Source: Erigeron canadensis
Lineage: Eukaryota > Streptophyta > Magnoliopsida > Asterales > Asteraceae
DNA length: 64,000 nucleotides
NCBI RefSeq assembly: GCF_010389155.1
Contig: NC_057765.1
Coordinates: forward strand, 26,724,980-26,788,979
Direction: 5' to 3'
The notes under the pieces are model-generated. The model had not been told where the DNA came from, did no database searches, and saw only the letters and a program-made list of their open reading frames with translations. How positions within the stretch are numbered: the stretch's first letter is position 1; every line of letters begins with the position of its first letter. This document shows positions 11,950-23,585 of the stretch, in pieces. A program made the translations under genes and the position numbers.

Positions 11950-12127
11950 GGCCATCTTCAATACTATTTTTTTTGTTTGTATATAGATATAAGGATATGT
12001 AGGATGTTTGTATGATTGGAGATAAAACTAAAAGATTTTAAAGATGTGTAAGGATTTTAAGGATTTGTAAGGATATGATGTGACAACTCAAGTACGCCTA
12101 AAAACGTCATTAGTATTGGAGATAGTC
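11950..12127. mobile_element. Harbinger/Tourist-like MITE, 178 bp
   Basis: Terminal inverted repeats GGCCATCTTCAATACTA (left) and the complement GACTATCTCCAATACTA (right) match at 14 of 17 positions. They are flanked by TTA on both sides (11947-11949 and 12128-12130), the target duplication of PIF/Harbinger elements. The interior is AT-rich with repeated AAGGATTT-type words and is non-coding. Confidence 0.8.
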
Positions 12128-12169
12128 TTATGTTACCAAAGTTATTGATGTGAAATAACATATATTGAT

Positions 12170-13016
12170 TTGACTATTCGATCTCTTTTTTCAAATGGAG
12201 ATTTAGGGATCTGTCTTGTTCAAATGAAGAACCAACACTTAAAGGGTGTAAGCAACAGAAGGTCTCACGTTATCCCCGACATTGTTCTCCGACGATGCCC
12301 CCTGGGTGAAGGGGACACCATTCTCTTTCTTCTTCAATCGTTCCGATCAGGACAAGTGGGTTGGTTCATTTCGTCCTCCTATCTACGCAATTATCTGTCT
12401 TCATTCGTGATCATGTTAGGCGAAACCTTGATTAGATAAACTTCTTTTTGTGTCAAAGAGTGGTTTCTCGATCAACTAGCTCATAGTTGGGGAGTGATAG
12501 GCCAAGCTCTACACATAGATATCAAAACTATTGATTCAATTCATCTACACCCTCGTACGAAGACAAAAGACAGACCTAGAAGCCAGAAAGCTGTATTTCT
12601 GAAAATTCTCTCGAGGCTTCAAACCCATCCAAACAATTAGACTAAAAGGAGTGGGAAGAAAGGGAGTTTGAGACGACTTGCGCCATGTGTCATGTGGTGT
12701 AAGAAGAGTTGCCCTTTAAAAAAAGGTGAAAATGAGTGAATTTTGGAGAGTGGGGCGAGTTACGCCATGTGACATGTGGGGTAAGAAAGTGTTGTATACA
12801 TATAGAGGGGAAGAGAAAAATAATAATAATAAAAAAGCAATATTCCTTGTCCTTTTCTTGATCCACGCAAAAGTCAAAGAAGGAAGGAGCGACTTGTAGG
12901 AGTCGGTAAGGGGGTGGTGTTCATGGCGACTTTTGGCAAGGAATGGTGTAGGAGTCGCCCACTTTTTTTAGTCTTAGTATCCAATTCAAGTATAAATATA
13001 GAGTCCTGACACTTAC
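12170..13016 (+). other. Unassigned GC-richer segment with partial reading frames
   Basis: From 12170 to about 12620 base composition is less AT-rich than the surroundings. One frame is open for 89 codons to a stop at 12437-12439 and then, past that stop, stays open for some 60 more codons. I do not recognise the sequence. It could be an exon remnant, a transposase fragment or an organellar insertion. Beyond it, a 35-bp segment containing CGCCATGTGTCATGTGG is imperfectly repeated (12672-12707 and 12755-12790). I assign no function. Confidence 0.3.
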
Positions 13017-14121
13017 TTGCTGAAAGCACAATTGAAATGGCCGATGAATTCAATGAAGTTTAAACAAACATTCAAAGTAGCTTATTATGTTTTTTTTGTT
13101 TTTTTGTTTTTGTATTATATTTTTTCCATTTTTAAAATAGTTGTCTACTATTATTTATTTTGGAACAAAAGTAGATGTTTGGATCACGATTTGATGAGGA
13201 AAAAAACTAGCATCTAAATAAGAATCAATATTGTTCAAAGGAAGATAACAATGTAGTACTAACTATATGATCGATTGATCATGGTGGACCTAAGTAACCA
13301 ACTAACCATGATTGTTGAGTGTTAACTTAGTGACTGACCTCATTATTGAAATGACCATTAAATGGGATGAAAATGAGATCTTCCTTTTACATCATGCAAA
13401 CTTGAATCATAAAAGGTTTGTTAAACGTTTGGAATGCAAGTTCTTATTTAGGTGCCGTTTGTAATTGGGTTGTAAGTTAATTATTTGATTATTCCGTTTG
13501 TAAAACGCAGATGATAAAAAAAAATATTTGACAAAATAATTAATTATTCACGTCTATATAGAGTGAAGACCCGGTTTTTAAAAAACAAGTTAGTACATGC
13601 TTTTCCAAAATACATTTTTTTAAAAATGCATGATCTATTTTCCAAATGAGATACCAAACACAGTTTAATAAGTAGAGTCAAATAAGCTTATATTGAAATG
13701 CATCAAAAGCTCAATGAGGCAAATAAAATATCGAATTTATCACTGAATAAAGACTAAAATGTCTTTTTGACAACTTCGGATAAAGCTCTAAAGATGAGAA
13801 AAAGAAAAAGACAGAAACAAACACGTAGCTACCAAAATGCTTGTTTATCCAATAGATTTAATTTATTTAATTATTAACTTTTGAAATATAAATAAGATAT
13901 TTTCAAAGCTTTGGAAATTTTTTATTTTAATTTAATTTATAAACAAGATAGAAACTGCACATTGTTGCGGGGTTTTCATATGATATTACATATCTATTTC
14001 ATTTTAGTTTTATTGAAAAATTAATTTATATATATCAAATGTGCGATTTTCAACCATATAATGAAATGAGGAAAAATTTATTAATAATAGAGTAGTGATA
14101 TATATATATGCCTATAAAATA
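13017..14121. other. AT-rich intergenic sequence
   Basis: No gene is supported; short open frames here are low-complexity Phe/Tyr/Ile translations of T-rich DNA. Confidence 0.4.
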
Positions 14122-14554
14122 TCTATACTATATTCTAAAGTAAATTTTCTCTGTTTAAATTTTAAGTTTCAACATTTACTTTCTAAAAATGTCTCATATC
14201 TATTCAATTATTACCTAAAATAATTATATTACCCTTTATATATATCTCTTCTCAAATCTCAACTAATCATTTTTTTTTCTTTCCTCCATAAATCATTTAT
14301 TCCTCCAATTCATTCAAAATCTTTTATCTCAAAAACCGTACATCGATAAATTATAAAAATCATATGGGTGTTCTTAAAATTTCATTTTCTTTCATTAGAT
14401 CATTCGATATACTTTCGACGAATTTTTAAATCCGATGGCGAACCCGTACGGTTAAGGCATTTGGTTATCACCCTTTATGACCTATCATACTTTATGACCT
14501 ATCACCCTTACCATCTCACCGTCGTAATGCAAGTGTACTTGCTCTCGTGCTTAA
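14122..14554 (+). mobile_element. Helitron family H1, copy with degraded 3' end
   Basis: It begins A|TCTATACTATATTC and then follows, nearly base for base from about 14250 to 14520, the minus-strand sequence of the intact Helitron at 60473-60925. Shared words include GTTCTTAAAATTTC, CATTCGATATACTTTCGACG and GTACGGTTAAGGCATTT. The expected CTAG terminus is degenerate (CTCT near 14551-14554), so the right boundary is inferred by alignment. Confidence 0.65.
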
Positions 14555-14727
14555 TAACATGCGTAGTCCATTCATCTTTTGACATATGGATGGTACTTTT
14601 TTTCTTTCTTAATCTTCACCATTTATTTTGACATGTGTCTACTCCTCCTCATTAGGCACACTCTAAACCCGTGCTTTTGATCTGAGCATCAGGTTTCCTA
14701 ATTTGTTATGCTGAGTTTGCAAATACT

Positions 14728-15324
14728 TTTTTTTTTTTTGAACATCAATTTTATAAACTAACGCACTTTCGGCGAATTACCGAAATGACACTAAAATTAC
14801 ATGAAATATTTGGGGCAGATTTGCCATAAGTTCCAGACTATACTATATTTTCTACTACGACATTTAATCCAAAAATAAGAAAAAGAAACAATTTCACGAA
14901 AAATCTCTATGCTGGGCATAGTCACTCCTTTGAAAACAATATTGTTCCGATACTTCCATATTACCCACCACCAAATAGATAAAATGGCTTCAACAATATT
15001 CTTGGCTTTCTTTGTTAGTTGCGTCCCCAATATTTTGTCCAAACACTCACTTGGGTCCCCATCTGGTATTGCGATTTGAAGCCATGTCGACATCATTATA
15101 CGTATCTCGGTTGACACAATGCAATCTTTGAAAATATGACTCACTGTTTCTGCACCCATATTACAAAGAGGATACTTTTATTGATAACGCTTTCTACAAA
15201 AGTGTGTTGAGAGCATACTAGTTCTTCGTAAATATTTCTTATAAATTCAGTCGATCGAAGTTCAAGAAAAGTAAACTAGCATCGTTACATTGATCTAAAT
15301 CGATCTTTTCTAATAAAGGAACAT
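14728..15324 (-). mobile_element. 3' end of a LINE retrotransposon (zf-RVT region)
   Basis: On the minus strand, a 120-codon frame (15159-14797) continues an upstream CPLCN-like motif (YPLCN). It reads MGAETVSHIFKDC, then KAKNIVEAILSIWWWVIWKYR and NNIVFKG, the hallmark of the zinc-binding C-terminal region of plant LINE reverse transcriptase ORFs. A T-run at about 14729-14741 on the plus strand would be the poly(A) tail. Upstream coding is broken by stops and frame changes, and the solo LTR begins at 15325. The 5' part is missing or unrecognisable beyond that LTR. Confidence 0.75.
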
Positions 15325-16815
15325 TGATGTGTCATATTTTATACCATTTCCCACGTGATTTTAGAACCAATTATTCGTTACTTTTAATATTTTTATCCAA
15401 CTTTCGATGCTTTGAAGGTGTGTTAAGTGTTTTCAGGTTGGAAATTGATTAGACGAATGAATTGGTCGATTTTGATGAGTTATGGAAGAAATGAGAGAAG
15501 GATTCGGTTGAAATCAAGCGAAAGACGAAGGAAATGAAATCTGGAAGTTGTAACTGCCGTTACTAGAGTAACGGCCGTTATAGAGGGAGTTTGTGGTTTC
15601 TCCTATAACTGGCAGTTACTTCACAAATGGCCGTTAGTAATTAACTAGCGAGTAACGGCCGTTACTGGGGTAACGCCCGTTAGTGATCTAGTACAAATGT
15701 AACGACAGTTAGCCCACTAACGGGCGTTACACGCGTATTTTGTATAAAGGTTCAGTTAGGGTTCTGCACTTGTGACGAATCGTGGATATAATTTTCATAG
15801 TTCTCATACAGTTTTTAACTTTTTGGAGCAAACAATTGGTTAGGGTTTTACATCTTTTTAGCCTTGGATTGTAATCATCATTGCTACCGGATTTTCGTCA
15901 ATCATTTGGTATAATATGATTTCTTCTCTATTTGTTTGTTCTTTTGTTCTTAATATGAGTAGCTAAATCCTTAGCACCCGCTTGGGTAGTAATCATGTCA
16001 TAGGGTCGAATTAATATTGCTTGTGAATGTTGGACAAGGTTTATATGTTTAATCGAAGATCCACATTTATTTGGATTTAAATATTGTTTTCAACTTTTAT
16101 ATTAATTGATTGATAAATGTAATTAGAAGTTCGGGAGAAATCTCTGTCATTGTCAATTGATTTAGAAATGGTTAATCGGTCTATAATTAACCTAAAATCG
16201 TTGGAGTTCGGGAGAAATCAACGATAAAGATTAAGAACAATTAAATTCATTTTTGAATGTGTAAATGCTTATGATAGAGGGATCTGATTAGGCGAATAAG
16301 CAGTTCGAGAGAAAGCTTTCAAAAGATTAAATCATAAAATCAACTCAGGTATTTAATGCTTAACTGTTTAGAGTAGAAATTAAGTGCGGGAGCAATAATT
16401 ATGTTTTGAGCAGTTAAAGTTTCAAGGGTAATGGGAGTTCATCTTGTCTATATTTTGAGTCGTTCAACAAATGCAAGTAATATTTAGATCCGGTGATTGG
16501 CATGTGAGCTGATCCAAGTAGGTGTTCCTTTTAAATCAGTGTTAAGATTCAACCATCAAATATTCTTTTGCGATTAATCCTACGGGATTACTAACTTTCT
16601 TCACTAACTTTTGCAACGTGACAATTCGGTCACAAAACCCCCCCTTTTAATCTGAATCATTTTATTGTAACAATTGCTTATTAAGTCCTTGTGTTCGACC
16701 TCGGTTTACCAAGTCAACTATACTACATACGAACGGGTTCACTACCCGCAAGTGTGTAGTAGTCGGTAGCTAGGTATTTCGTGTTTATAAATTTAAGACT
16801 AGAAAATACACATCA
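15325..16815. mobile_element. Solo LTR, 1491 bp, with 5-bp target duplication
   Basis: The segment starts TGATGTGTCATATTTTATAC and ends AAAATACACATCA, giving TG...CA ends with a mirrored TGATGTGT/ACACATCA. Both sides carry aacat (15320-15324 and 16816-16820), the target duplication of an LTR retrotransposon. No gag-pol lies inside, so this is a solo LTR left by recombination. Its 3' part is shared with 53735-54498. A cluster of palindromic AACGG/CCGTT sites sits at 15552-15735. The superfamily is not certain; length and ends suit Ty3/gypsy. Confidence 0.85.
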
Positions 16816-16820
16816 AACAT

Positions 16821-17786
16821 CGATGATGTTAACAATCAGAAAACTTTGTATATAATAAATTAAGAAATCTCTATATTAAATAAAAAATGATTGTTTTGAT
16901 ATCATATTTTTCAAAAAATAACTTAGTTGTCATCTCTTTTTTTTCTTAAAGTTTATTTCTTTTTTATTTAATTTATTTATGATGTTATAAACAATTTCCT
17001 TTTAAAAACTTATTTCATTTTTATTTTTATTATTTATGATGTTGTTTTTAAAAAAAAATGTATTTATCCAAACTTTAATAATATATACATGTTTTTAAAA
17101 AAATTCATCATTTAAATAATTTTATCATAACAGATTTTTAAATTACCCGCATATTATGTTGTTAATAAGCTAATAATATTATTTGAAACATAAAATATAT
17201 TGTTCCGAGATCACGAGTAATATATTTATGTTTGTTTATGCACATTAAGAATATTTGATAAATAAAAACTTGAAGATAGCTATATGTATCTTGTTTATCA
17301 AAAGTAAAAAATGTTTAATAAATTATCACATAGATATTTTGGGAATAGGCTCAATCTTGTGTGACGAAAATACGTTTTTATAAAACTTTTGTTAATATCT
17401 CTGGGTTGAATTCAGGTTAATTAGCTATTTATTAATTAATAAATAAAAGGAAAATAATAAAATGCTAGGATATTAAATCCTTATACGCTTAAAACTACGT
17501 GTGTAGCCGTTTAATTCCATCGACAAAAAGAATAAAATACTAGCATTGCTATAAAATAATAAGGTTATGCTATCTTAGTCCAAGATACCACAAATAAAAA
17601 TATACGATCTGAAATATGATTCTATTAATATGATATACGTACAAAATAACGTCCACTTAAAGTAAAAATATACTATACAATACATTAAAACCTATTACTA
17701 AAAAAATTAATAAAAAAAATATTATATAGCTATATCATATATGTTACAAAAAAAATTAAAATTTAACAAACTAACATTTCATATTT
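16821..17786. other. Very AT-rich intergenic sequence downstream of the LRR gene
   Basis: Runs of A and T and short TA repeats, with no coding signal. The end nearest 17786 would contain the 3'UTR of the LRR gene on the minus strand. Confidence 0.4.
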
Positions 17787-18953
17787 TCATGACTTTGGTT
17801 TCTGTTTCCCACGATATGCTTGTTGGCAAATAGACCAAGGTTTCTGTGATTTCAAGCAAAGTCCCGAAGATATCGGACAACTTTTTAAACAATTGTCTCC
17901 TAGGCTGCCGGAAATTATATTCTTGCCGGAAAAAAATTCTTTTGGTGGCAATCCAATTAAAAAGTTTCCATCAAGAAACAATCTACTTAACGTTGTTGTT
18001 TTTGTGTACTCCCATGGGATTCTGCCACGTAGCTTGTTGTACCTTAAAGTCAAAGATGCCAACATTGGGTATATCGAAAAGTTGACCGGCGGGTAGCCGG
18101 AAATTTTGTTGTATCCAAGGTCAACGGCGATGAGGTTGGAGTTGACCGAGGGTTTTGACACTTGGATGGATGTGAATGTGTTGTTTGATAGATTTATTTG
18201 TTGTATAGATGGAATGAGGAAAACCCAGGCAGGAATCGTTCCGGTGAGTGAGTTTTCGCTTAGTTCGAGAACTTCTAACTGAGTTAACTCGGTGAATGAT
18301 GGTTTTTGGAGATACCCAGATAAGGAATTTGATTTAAGAGCTAGTTGGATGATGTTTTTAGGTAGTTTTGGAATGGGTCCAGTGAGTTTGTTGTAGCTTA
18401 AATCGAGTCGAGTTAACTCAGTGAGTTGGGTTAGTGAGTTGGGTGGAAGTGACCCGGATAGTGAATTGTGTGAAATGTCTAAAGTTTGTAGCTTTTTGAG
18501 GTTTTGGATTGATGGTGGAATTGTTCCTGAAAATGAATTTGATCCAAGAATTAGTGTTTGGAGATTAGGAAGTGAAAAGATAGAATTTGGAATTGGGCCA
18601 AAAAATTTGTTATCGGAAAGATCAATTGTAATGAGTTGAGTGAGTTGTGAAACGAGGGGAGAGAGTGTGCCAGTGTAACCAGCTGGATCAAGGGTGAGTT
18701 GAGTGACTCGGTTTTTAGTACATGTTAATCCACAAAGGAAATGTGTGACATGAGGTGGTGAACACGGATCAGAAGTGAAGTCCCAAGAATGTAGACAAGT
18801 ATAGGAAGGGATTGTTTTCGGGTTAATATACGATTTTAGCGATTTTAAGGCCGTGATATCGGACGAGACGGTCGTGATCGCGGTAGTGATGGTGGTGGAG
18901 AGGAGGAGGAAGAGGGAAATGATGGTGGTGGTTTTAGACATTTTGGTGATCAA
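17787..18953 (-). CDS. Secreted leucine-rich-repeat protein (no kinase), single exon
   Basis: A 388-codon uninterrupted frame. The first Met (MITK) or Met5 (MSKTTTIISLFLLLSTTITT) can start it; Met5 gives a more typical signal peptide. Next comes a plant LRR N-terminal cap with paired cysteines (CLHSWDFTSDPC and CGLTC, residues about 53-78), then roughly nine or ten extracellular-type repeats (LxxLxLxxNxLxGxIP), for example LITIDLSDNKFFGPIP and LTRLDLSYNKLTGPIP. A Cys-rich C-terminal cap (CLKSCPISSGLCLK) and a basic tail (RGKQKPKS) end it. There is no membrane helix after the repeats and no kinase domain, so the product is probably apoplastic or wall-associated. The composition resembles plant LRR-only families related to TMM-like receptor proteins and PII-2-like proteins. 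The ligand or partner is unknown. Confidence 0.88.
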   Translation of the reverse strand: MITKMSKTTTIISLFLLLSTTITTAITTVSSDITALKSLKSYINPKTIPSYTCLHSWDFTSDPCSPPHVTHFLCGLTCTKNRVTQLTLDPAGYTGTLSPLVSQLTQLITIDLSDNKFFGPIPNSIFSLPNLQTLILGSNSFSGTIPPSIQNLKKLQTLDISHNSLSGSLPPNSLTQLTELTRLDLSYNKLTGPIPKLPKNIIQLALKSNSLSGYLQKPSFTELTQLEVLELSENSLTGTIPAWVFLIPSIQQINLSNNTFTSIQVSKPSVNSNLIAVDLGYNKISGYPPVNFSIYPMLASLTLRYNKLRGRIPWEYTKTTTLSRLFLDGNFLIGLPPKEFFSGKNIISGSLGDNCLKSCPISSGLCLKSQKPWSICQQAYRGKQKPKS

Positions 18954-21900
18954 ATGGTGAAAGTGTGTGTTTGATTTTGTTGTGTGTATTTTGGGGGGTT
19001 TTATTGGAGGGGTTTTGGTTTGTGACAGCAGGAAGGCATTAGGAGGAGATATGAAGGAATATTATGTAAAAGCATGCTTGGTTTGTTTTTGTTTTAGGTA
19101 GCTAAAATGTCTCTATATCAGCCTTATAGTTTCCAGTTGGAAGTTTGGTACTGTCTAATATTTGTATTTATATGTATTTTATACAACTCAAACATAGACT
19201 AAAACTAATATATTGACAAAATTTTGTTGATATGGTGGCCTAGAATGGCAAAGGATAGGAAGGATAGAATACCAACAAACCTATATTATATTCTCAGTGT
19301 TTTTTCTTAAGAGCTCGAAACTAGAAAATTTTAAAATCTGTATAAAGTATAACTTCTTCTTAAACATAGCCGTATACTCTAAGGACATAGCGTTGTTTAA
19401 AGTTAAGTTTTGTTTCTAAGATGGTTAATTTGTAAAAAGGAAGAATTGAATTTGCAGTTAAACTCACTACATAACTATGTTTTTAGTTTGTTAAACACTC
19501 ATCTTATTAATGTGCCGTTGAATTAGTTTAAACATCGTATTTCACTTACGTTATTGTGACAAGACATGTAGGCCAATTACTAGTGTTATTAATTACCAAC
19601 ATTTTATGAATAACTACGTTTTACATAACTATTTTTGTAGGCCAACTGATGAACACAAAAAGGAAACATGATGCGACATTTTTAACCAAACTTCCTTTTC
19701 CCCACTCTTGAACATGTGAACTAATTGTTACTCTGTAATCTGTATTTTTATTTTATTTTTTTGGGTCCATTTTCATTTTTCTTTACAGTGAACCACCAAT
19801 ACGATATATAAAAAAATTAGAAGATGGACGTATAGAGTTGAAAAAACTCGCACATAAAATTAGGATTGGGGTCTACTCACAAATTTACAATAATGATTAG
19901 AGTTGACAGTTGATATATCGCATTCTACCTTTTCATCCACAACTTGGTTATTTTCCCAAAGGCGCAAGTTCCCTTATTTACATGACATATTACAAGGGCA
20001 AATACAACATCGACGAATGAATTTTCTGATTTTTGGATATTCGGGCACCGGCCCAATGAACCAAATTATATATGTCTACGTGAAAAAATTACTATCTAAG
20101 AGAAAACAAACCTTAAAAGCTCAAAATTGAAAAACGAAACCAAATTTTTGAATGTAGTGATTAAGTAAAAAGGTAAATAGTAAAATATTTTTCTTTATAT
20201 AAATCTGTAAGATTGAATTAAGCGTAACACTCTTGTCTTTGGAAACAGAGGTTAAGAGTTCCATGATTACCTTTTGCAAAGTCGCAAGTCTTTTTATCTT
20301 AAATAGAACCTGAAAGTACCATCTTTATCTTAAGCAGAGATAATACTCTGTCTACATCGAATCTCAACCATCCTCATACATTTTTGTGGTGTTCGGACCC
20401 AAAACTCATGTAAGATGACATTGGATGTTACTTATTAAATTACCTTTTCTTTCTTCATAATCTTAGAAAGTTCACAACACATGATCCATTAAAACTAAAA
20501 AAATCATATTTTTTTATTTTATGCATTCATTTTTTTTAACCACTGCATCCATTTTTAATGCTTGTGTTAATAGAAAAGTTTAAATCTTTTTTAAAAATAT
20601 AGAAGTTTGAAATAAAATTAAATATAAATATTTTAAAACCAATATACCTATGAGGTGAGGGTTCGATTTTCATTAATTTCATTTGATAGTAGTTTTTGTG
20701 AAGATTTTTCTTGTATGTCTATCCTGTAACAGCATAACGAAATCCCGATATTACAACTATTATTATGATCTGAGCGACCCACATCCTTATATAATAAGGG
20801 AAGAGATCCCCTCAAGTTGTTTTCAACTTGATAGATTAAGTTGAAAACATCTTGGCATTTAAATGAAAATCAAAAGTCAATATTCAAAGATGAACTTTGA
20901 ATCTTGATCTTTGATTAAAATCTGAGGGTGAAGATGTTCTCTATTGACTATCTACTGTTTAGAAAAATTACTCTGCTTCTTTAATTTGGATAAAAAATCA
21001 TAAAAATAGTTGTTTCACGTAACTAAATATTTGCACTCTTTTTACGTGGATGAAGATGATATCGGGCTTAAAATTATTTGATATCAACTTCATTAACCCT
21101 GCTGGCTACGATGTGACTCATATCCAAATATATGTTTTTACATGACTGCATGGGTGTATATTTTCGGCCACAAAACCCTTTTTGTGGCTCACAATTTTCC
21201 GTACTCTCAAGCGTCGGTATCAAACCCAAAGCACCCGATCGACCATTCGACCCATCCATCTCACACAAAGTCAAAAGTTGACTACGTTTCGCTGCGACCC
21301 TGCCTCTCATATAAATGGCTAAAAGGAAATTAAGACACAACTTTTGATGTAGTTTTTGGATTTTAATATCGTCTCAACAATAATACAATGTTTGAATAAT
21401 AACAAATCAAATTTTAATCTTAATAGATAATGACGTCAGATTATTTATTTTTATAATAATATTTGAATTTATAAAGAATTGTAGTAATTGGTCATCTCTC
21501 TATATATAACAACCATCATCAATTGATGTATGATACTTGATGTGGAAGCTTGAGAATGAAAGCTTTGGGTTTTAAATTTTAGTATGAACAAAATGTTAAC
21601 AATAACGGAGACGGTGTTTTATTTAACTAATACTCGTAGTAACTATCGAACGAATATATTATTGAACGTTACATAAATTAAATGAACGAATAGTAATTAT
21701 ATATATTCATGTTGATTTATTTAACTAAGCAAATAATTTCTTGTGTTCATGTTTGCTTAATTAACTAAACAAAAAAACACGAGTGAACTTCAATTCCAGT
21801 CAAACAAGTTCATCAACTATTCACTAAACGTCCAATTCGTTTACAACCCTTTATAGATAAGTTCCAACTTAGGTAACGTAGCTTTAAGTAAAACGCAAAA

Positions 21901-22501
21901 TTAATCATTGTCATGTATATATGCGCTTATTCTGTAAAGTAATGGCACTTGCTTTATGACATGCTTCCATTGTCAATGGTAGGAGTTGATTACATATCTC
22001 TGGCAGTAGGTCCAAAGGCATTGAGATAATGAATTGTTATTTTATACACCAAATTCTCTTGTAGTGGCAGTGTAAAGTTTTATGCCTTCTATTGTTATGT
22101 ATATATATACATACTTTCTACTTTGGGACAAAATGTTTATATCCCTTAATGTATTAGAGTCTCCAATCAAAGACCAAAAGATACTAGTACTAGTGACATT
22201 CAATAGGTTTATACGTGTCGTTCTAAGAACAAGATGGTATATGCCTGTATGGATTCGACATGCTCAAATATGCGTTGTTCATAGAAAGAACTTCCAAAAT
22301 TGAAGGTTATATAAAATCGGTCTATTTTTAGATATATTTTACTTTGAGCAGAATATTTAACTTCTCCTCTTTATCGTATTTTAAATAAGTAATATAGGAT
22401 CATGGTTTGCTGTTAAAAAAATGACAGAGAGCTGCTAAATGGATCTTAATTATTATCATGGTTTCATCAAAGCAGACTTTTTGAAGCTCAAAGAACCTAT
22501 T
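18954..22501. other. Intergenic region between the LRR gene and the 22.5-kb MITE
   Basis: The first few hundred bases are the LRR gene's upstream region on the minus strand. The rest is AT-rich. About 20220-20400 holds a weak third copy of SINE family B, recognised by GGAAACAGAGGTTAAGAGTT and the downstream CTGTCTACATC...CTCAACC words. Short open frames at 19903, 21142 and 22082 have no family resemblance and I do not call them genes. Confidence 0.4.
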
Positions 22502-22862
22502 GGCGCGTTTGATTATAGAAAATGTTTCTAGTTTTTCATTTCTAATTTTTCTATAGAATGAACAGAGTTTTTATTTTCTAAAATACAAATAAAAATTTTG
22601 AAAACGCGTTCTAATTAAAAAACTAGAAAACATGTTAGAGATGTGAGGGGAGGGGCATGAATGAAATGGAAAATGAAAATGAATAATGGAAAACAAGAAA
22701 AAGATGTTTTCAAGTTATCTATGCAAAAATGGAAAACATTGTTTATGTTTCCTTGGAAAACATTCTTATAAAACTATTATTAGAATGCGTTTTCTGTTTT
22801 TTATATTTTTTTAGAAAACAGAAATGGAAAACATGGGGTATTTTCTGCAACCAAACGCCCCC
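22502..22862. mobile_element. hAT-like MITE
   Basis: The left end GGCGCGTTTGATTATAGAAA and the complement of the right end, GGGGCGTTTGGTTGCAGAAA, are imperfect inverted repeats. The interior is a degenerate set of GGAAAACA/TGTTTTCC words that can fold on itself. No exact target duplication survives. The GGGGCGTTTGG-type end is common among plant hAT-derived MITEs. Confidence 0.55.
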
Positions 22863-23103
22863 TAATTCTCTCAAAAGTTTCAGATAACATATTGTCAAAA
22901 GATGCTATATGTGAATAAAACTCCAGAAGCATGGCAAATTTAGGCCACTTGCCTTGTCCATTTGGTCACCATGCATGCCTCATTAGGCAGGTCACTAAGG
23001 ATTCGTCAACAGCCCCTTCGAAGATCCGTCGACGAACGATGCCATTGGTAGCATTCCGTCGACCAGCTTCTTCATCCGGTGTTTTCGTTGGGTCAATGGG
23101 ATT

Positions 23104-23546
23104 TGTAAAAATGCTACCTCGATTGATTATTGAGAATAAGACCTAAGATCTATTACAACTCGATGACAATGATCTGTCCACAAATGTGTGCAGATCTAAA
23201 GTTGGGTTGTCTACAAATGTGTGCAACCCTAAACAATAAAGTAAACTTACAGACTCACAATGAAAAGAAGAATAATAACCACAATATTGTGATGAAGAAC
23301 GAATTCAGAAAGAATGGAACATACAGAACCGAATACAGATAAAGACTCGAAGACATAAACCCTAAATCACATATGTCTTGTATTTATACTGATCATCTTC
23401 CCAGGCTTGACATTATTGGTACCTGCAGAATACAAAGATAATAGAAAATACCCTCGGTCTTACCTTCTTACCTGTAGTAGCAGAATGAGTCCCTAAAGAA
23501 TATCAAACTTAGAAGTTTGACACTCGGCATGATAGTAAAAATAACA
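23104..23546 (-). repeat. 3' LTR of the copia element
   Basis: Starts TGTAAAAATGCTACC and ends AAAAATAACA on the plus strand, with TG...CA ends. It is about 98% identical to the 5' LTR by my manual comparison. Confidence 0.95.
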
Positions 23547-23585
23547 TCCTCCCTCAAACTTATAAGTTTGAAAAGAACAAAAAGA

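Noticed and set aside
18421..18639. Plus-strand open frames over the LRR gene
   Set aside because: They are antisense shadows of the minus-strand LRR coding sequence, with no domain of their own.
21600..21860. GAACGAAT/ATTCGTT words suggesting a MITE
   Set aside because: I could not define paired ends or a target duplication.
22931..23146. 71-codon plus-strand frame starting MANLGHLPCPFG
   Set aside because: Its end lies in the copia LTR, so the pre-insertion frame was different; no family is recognised.
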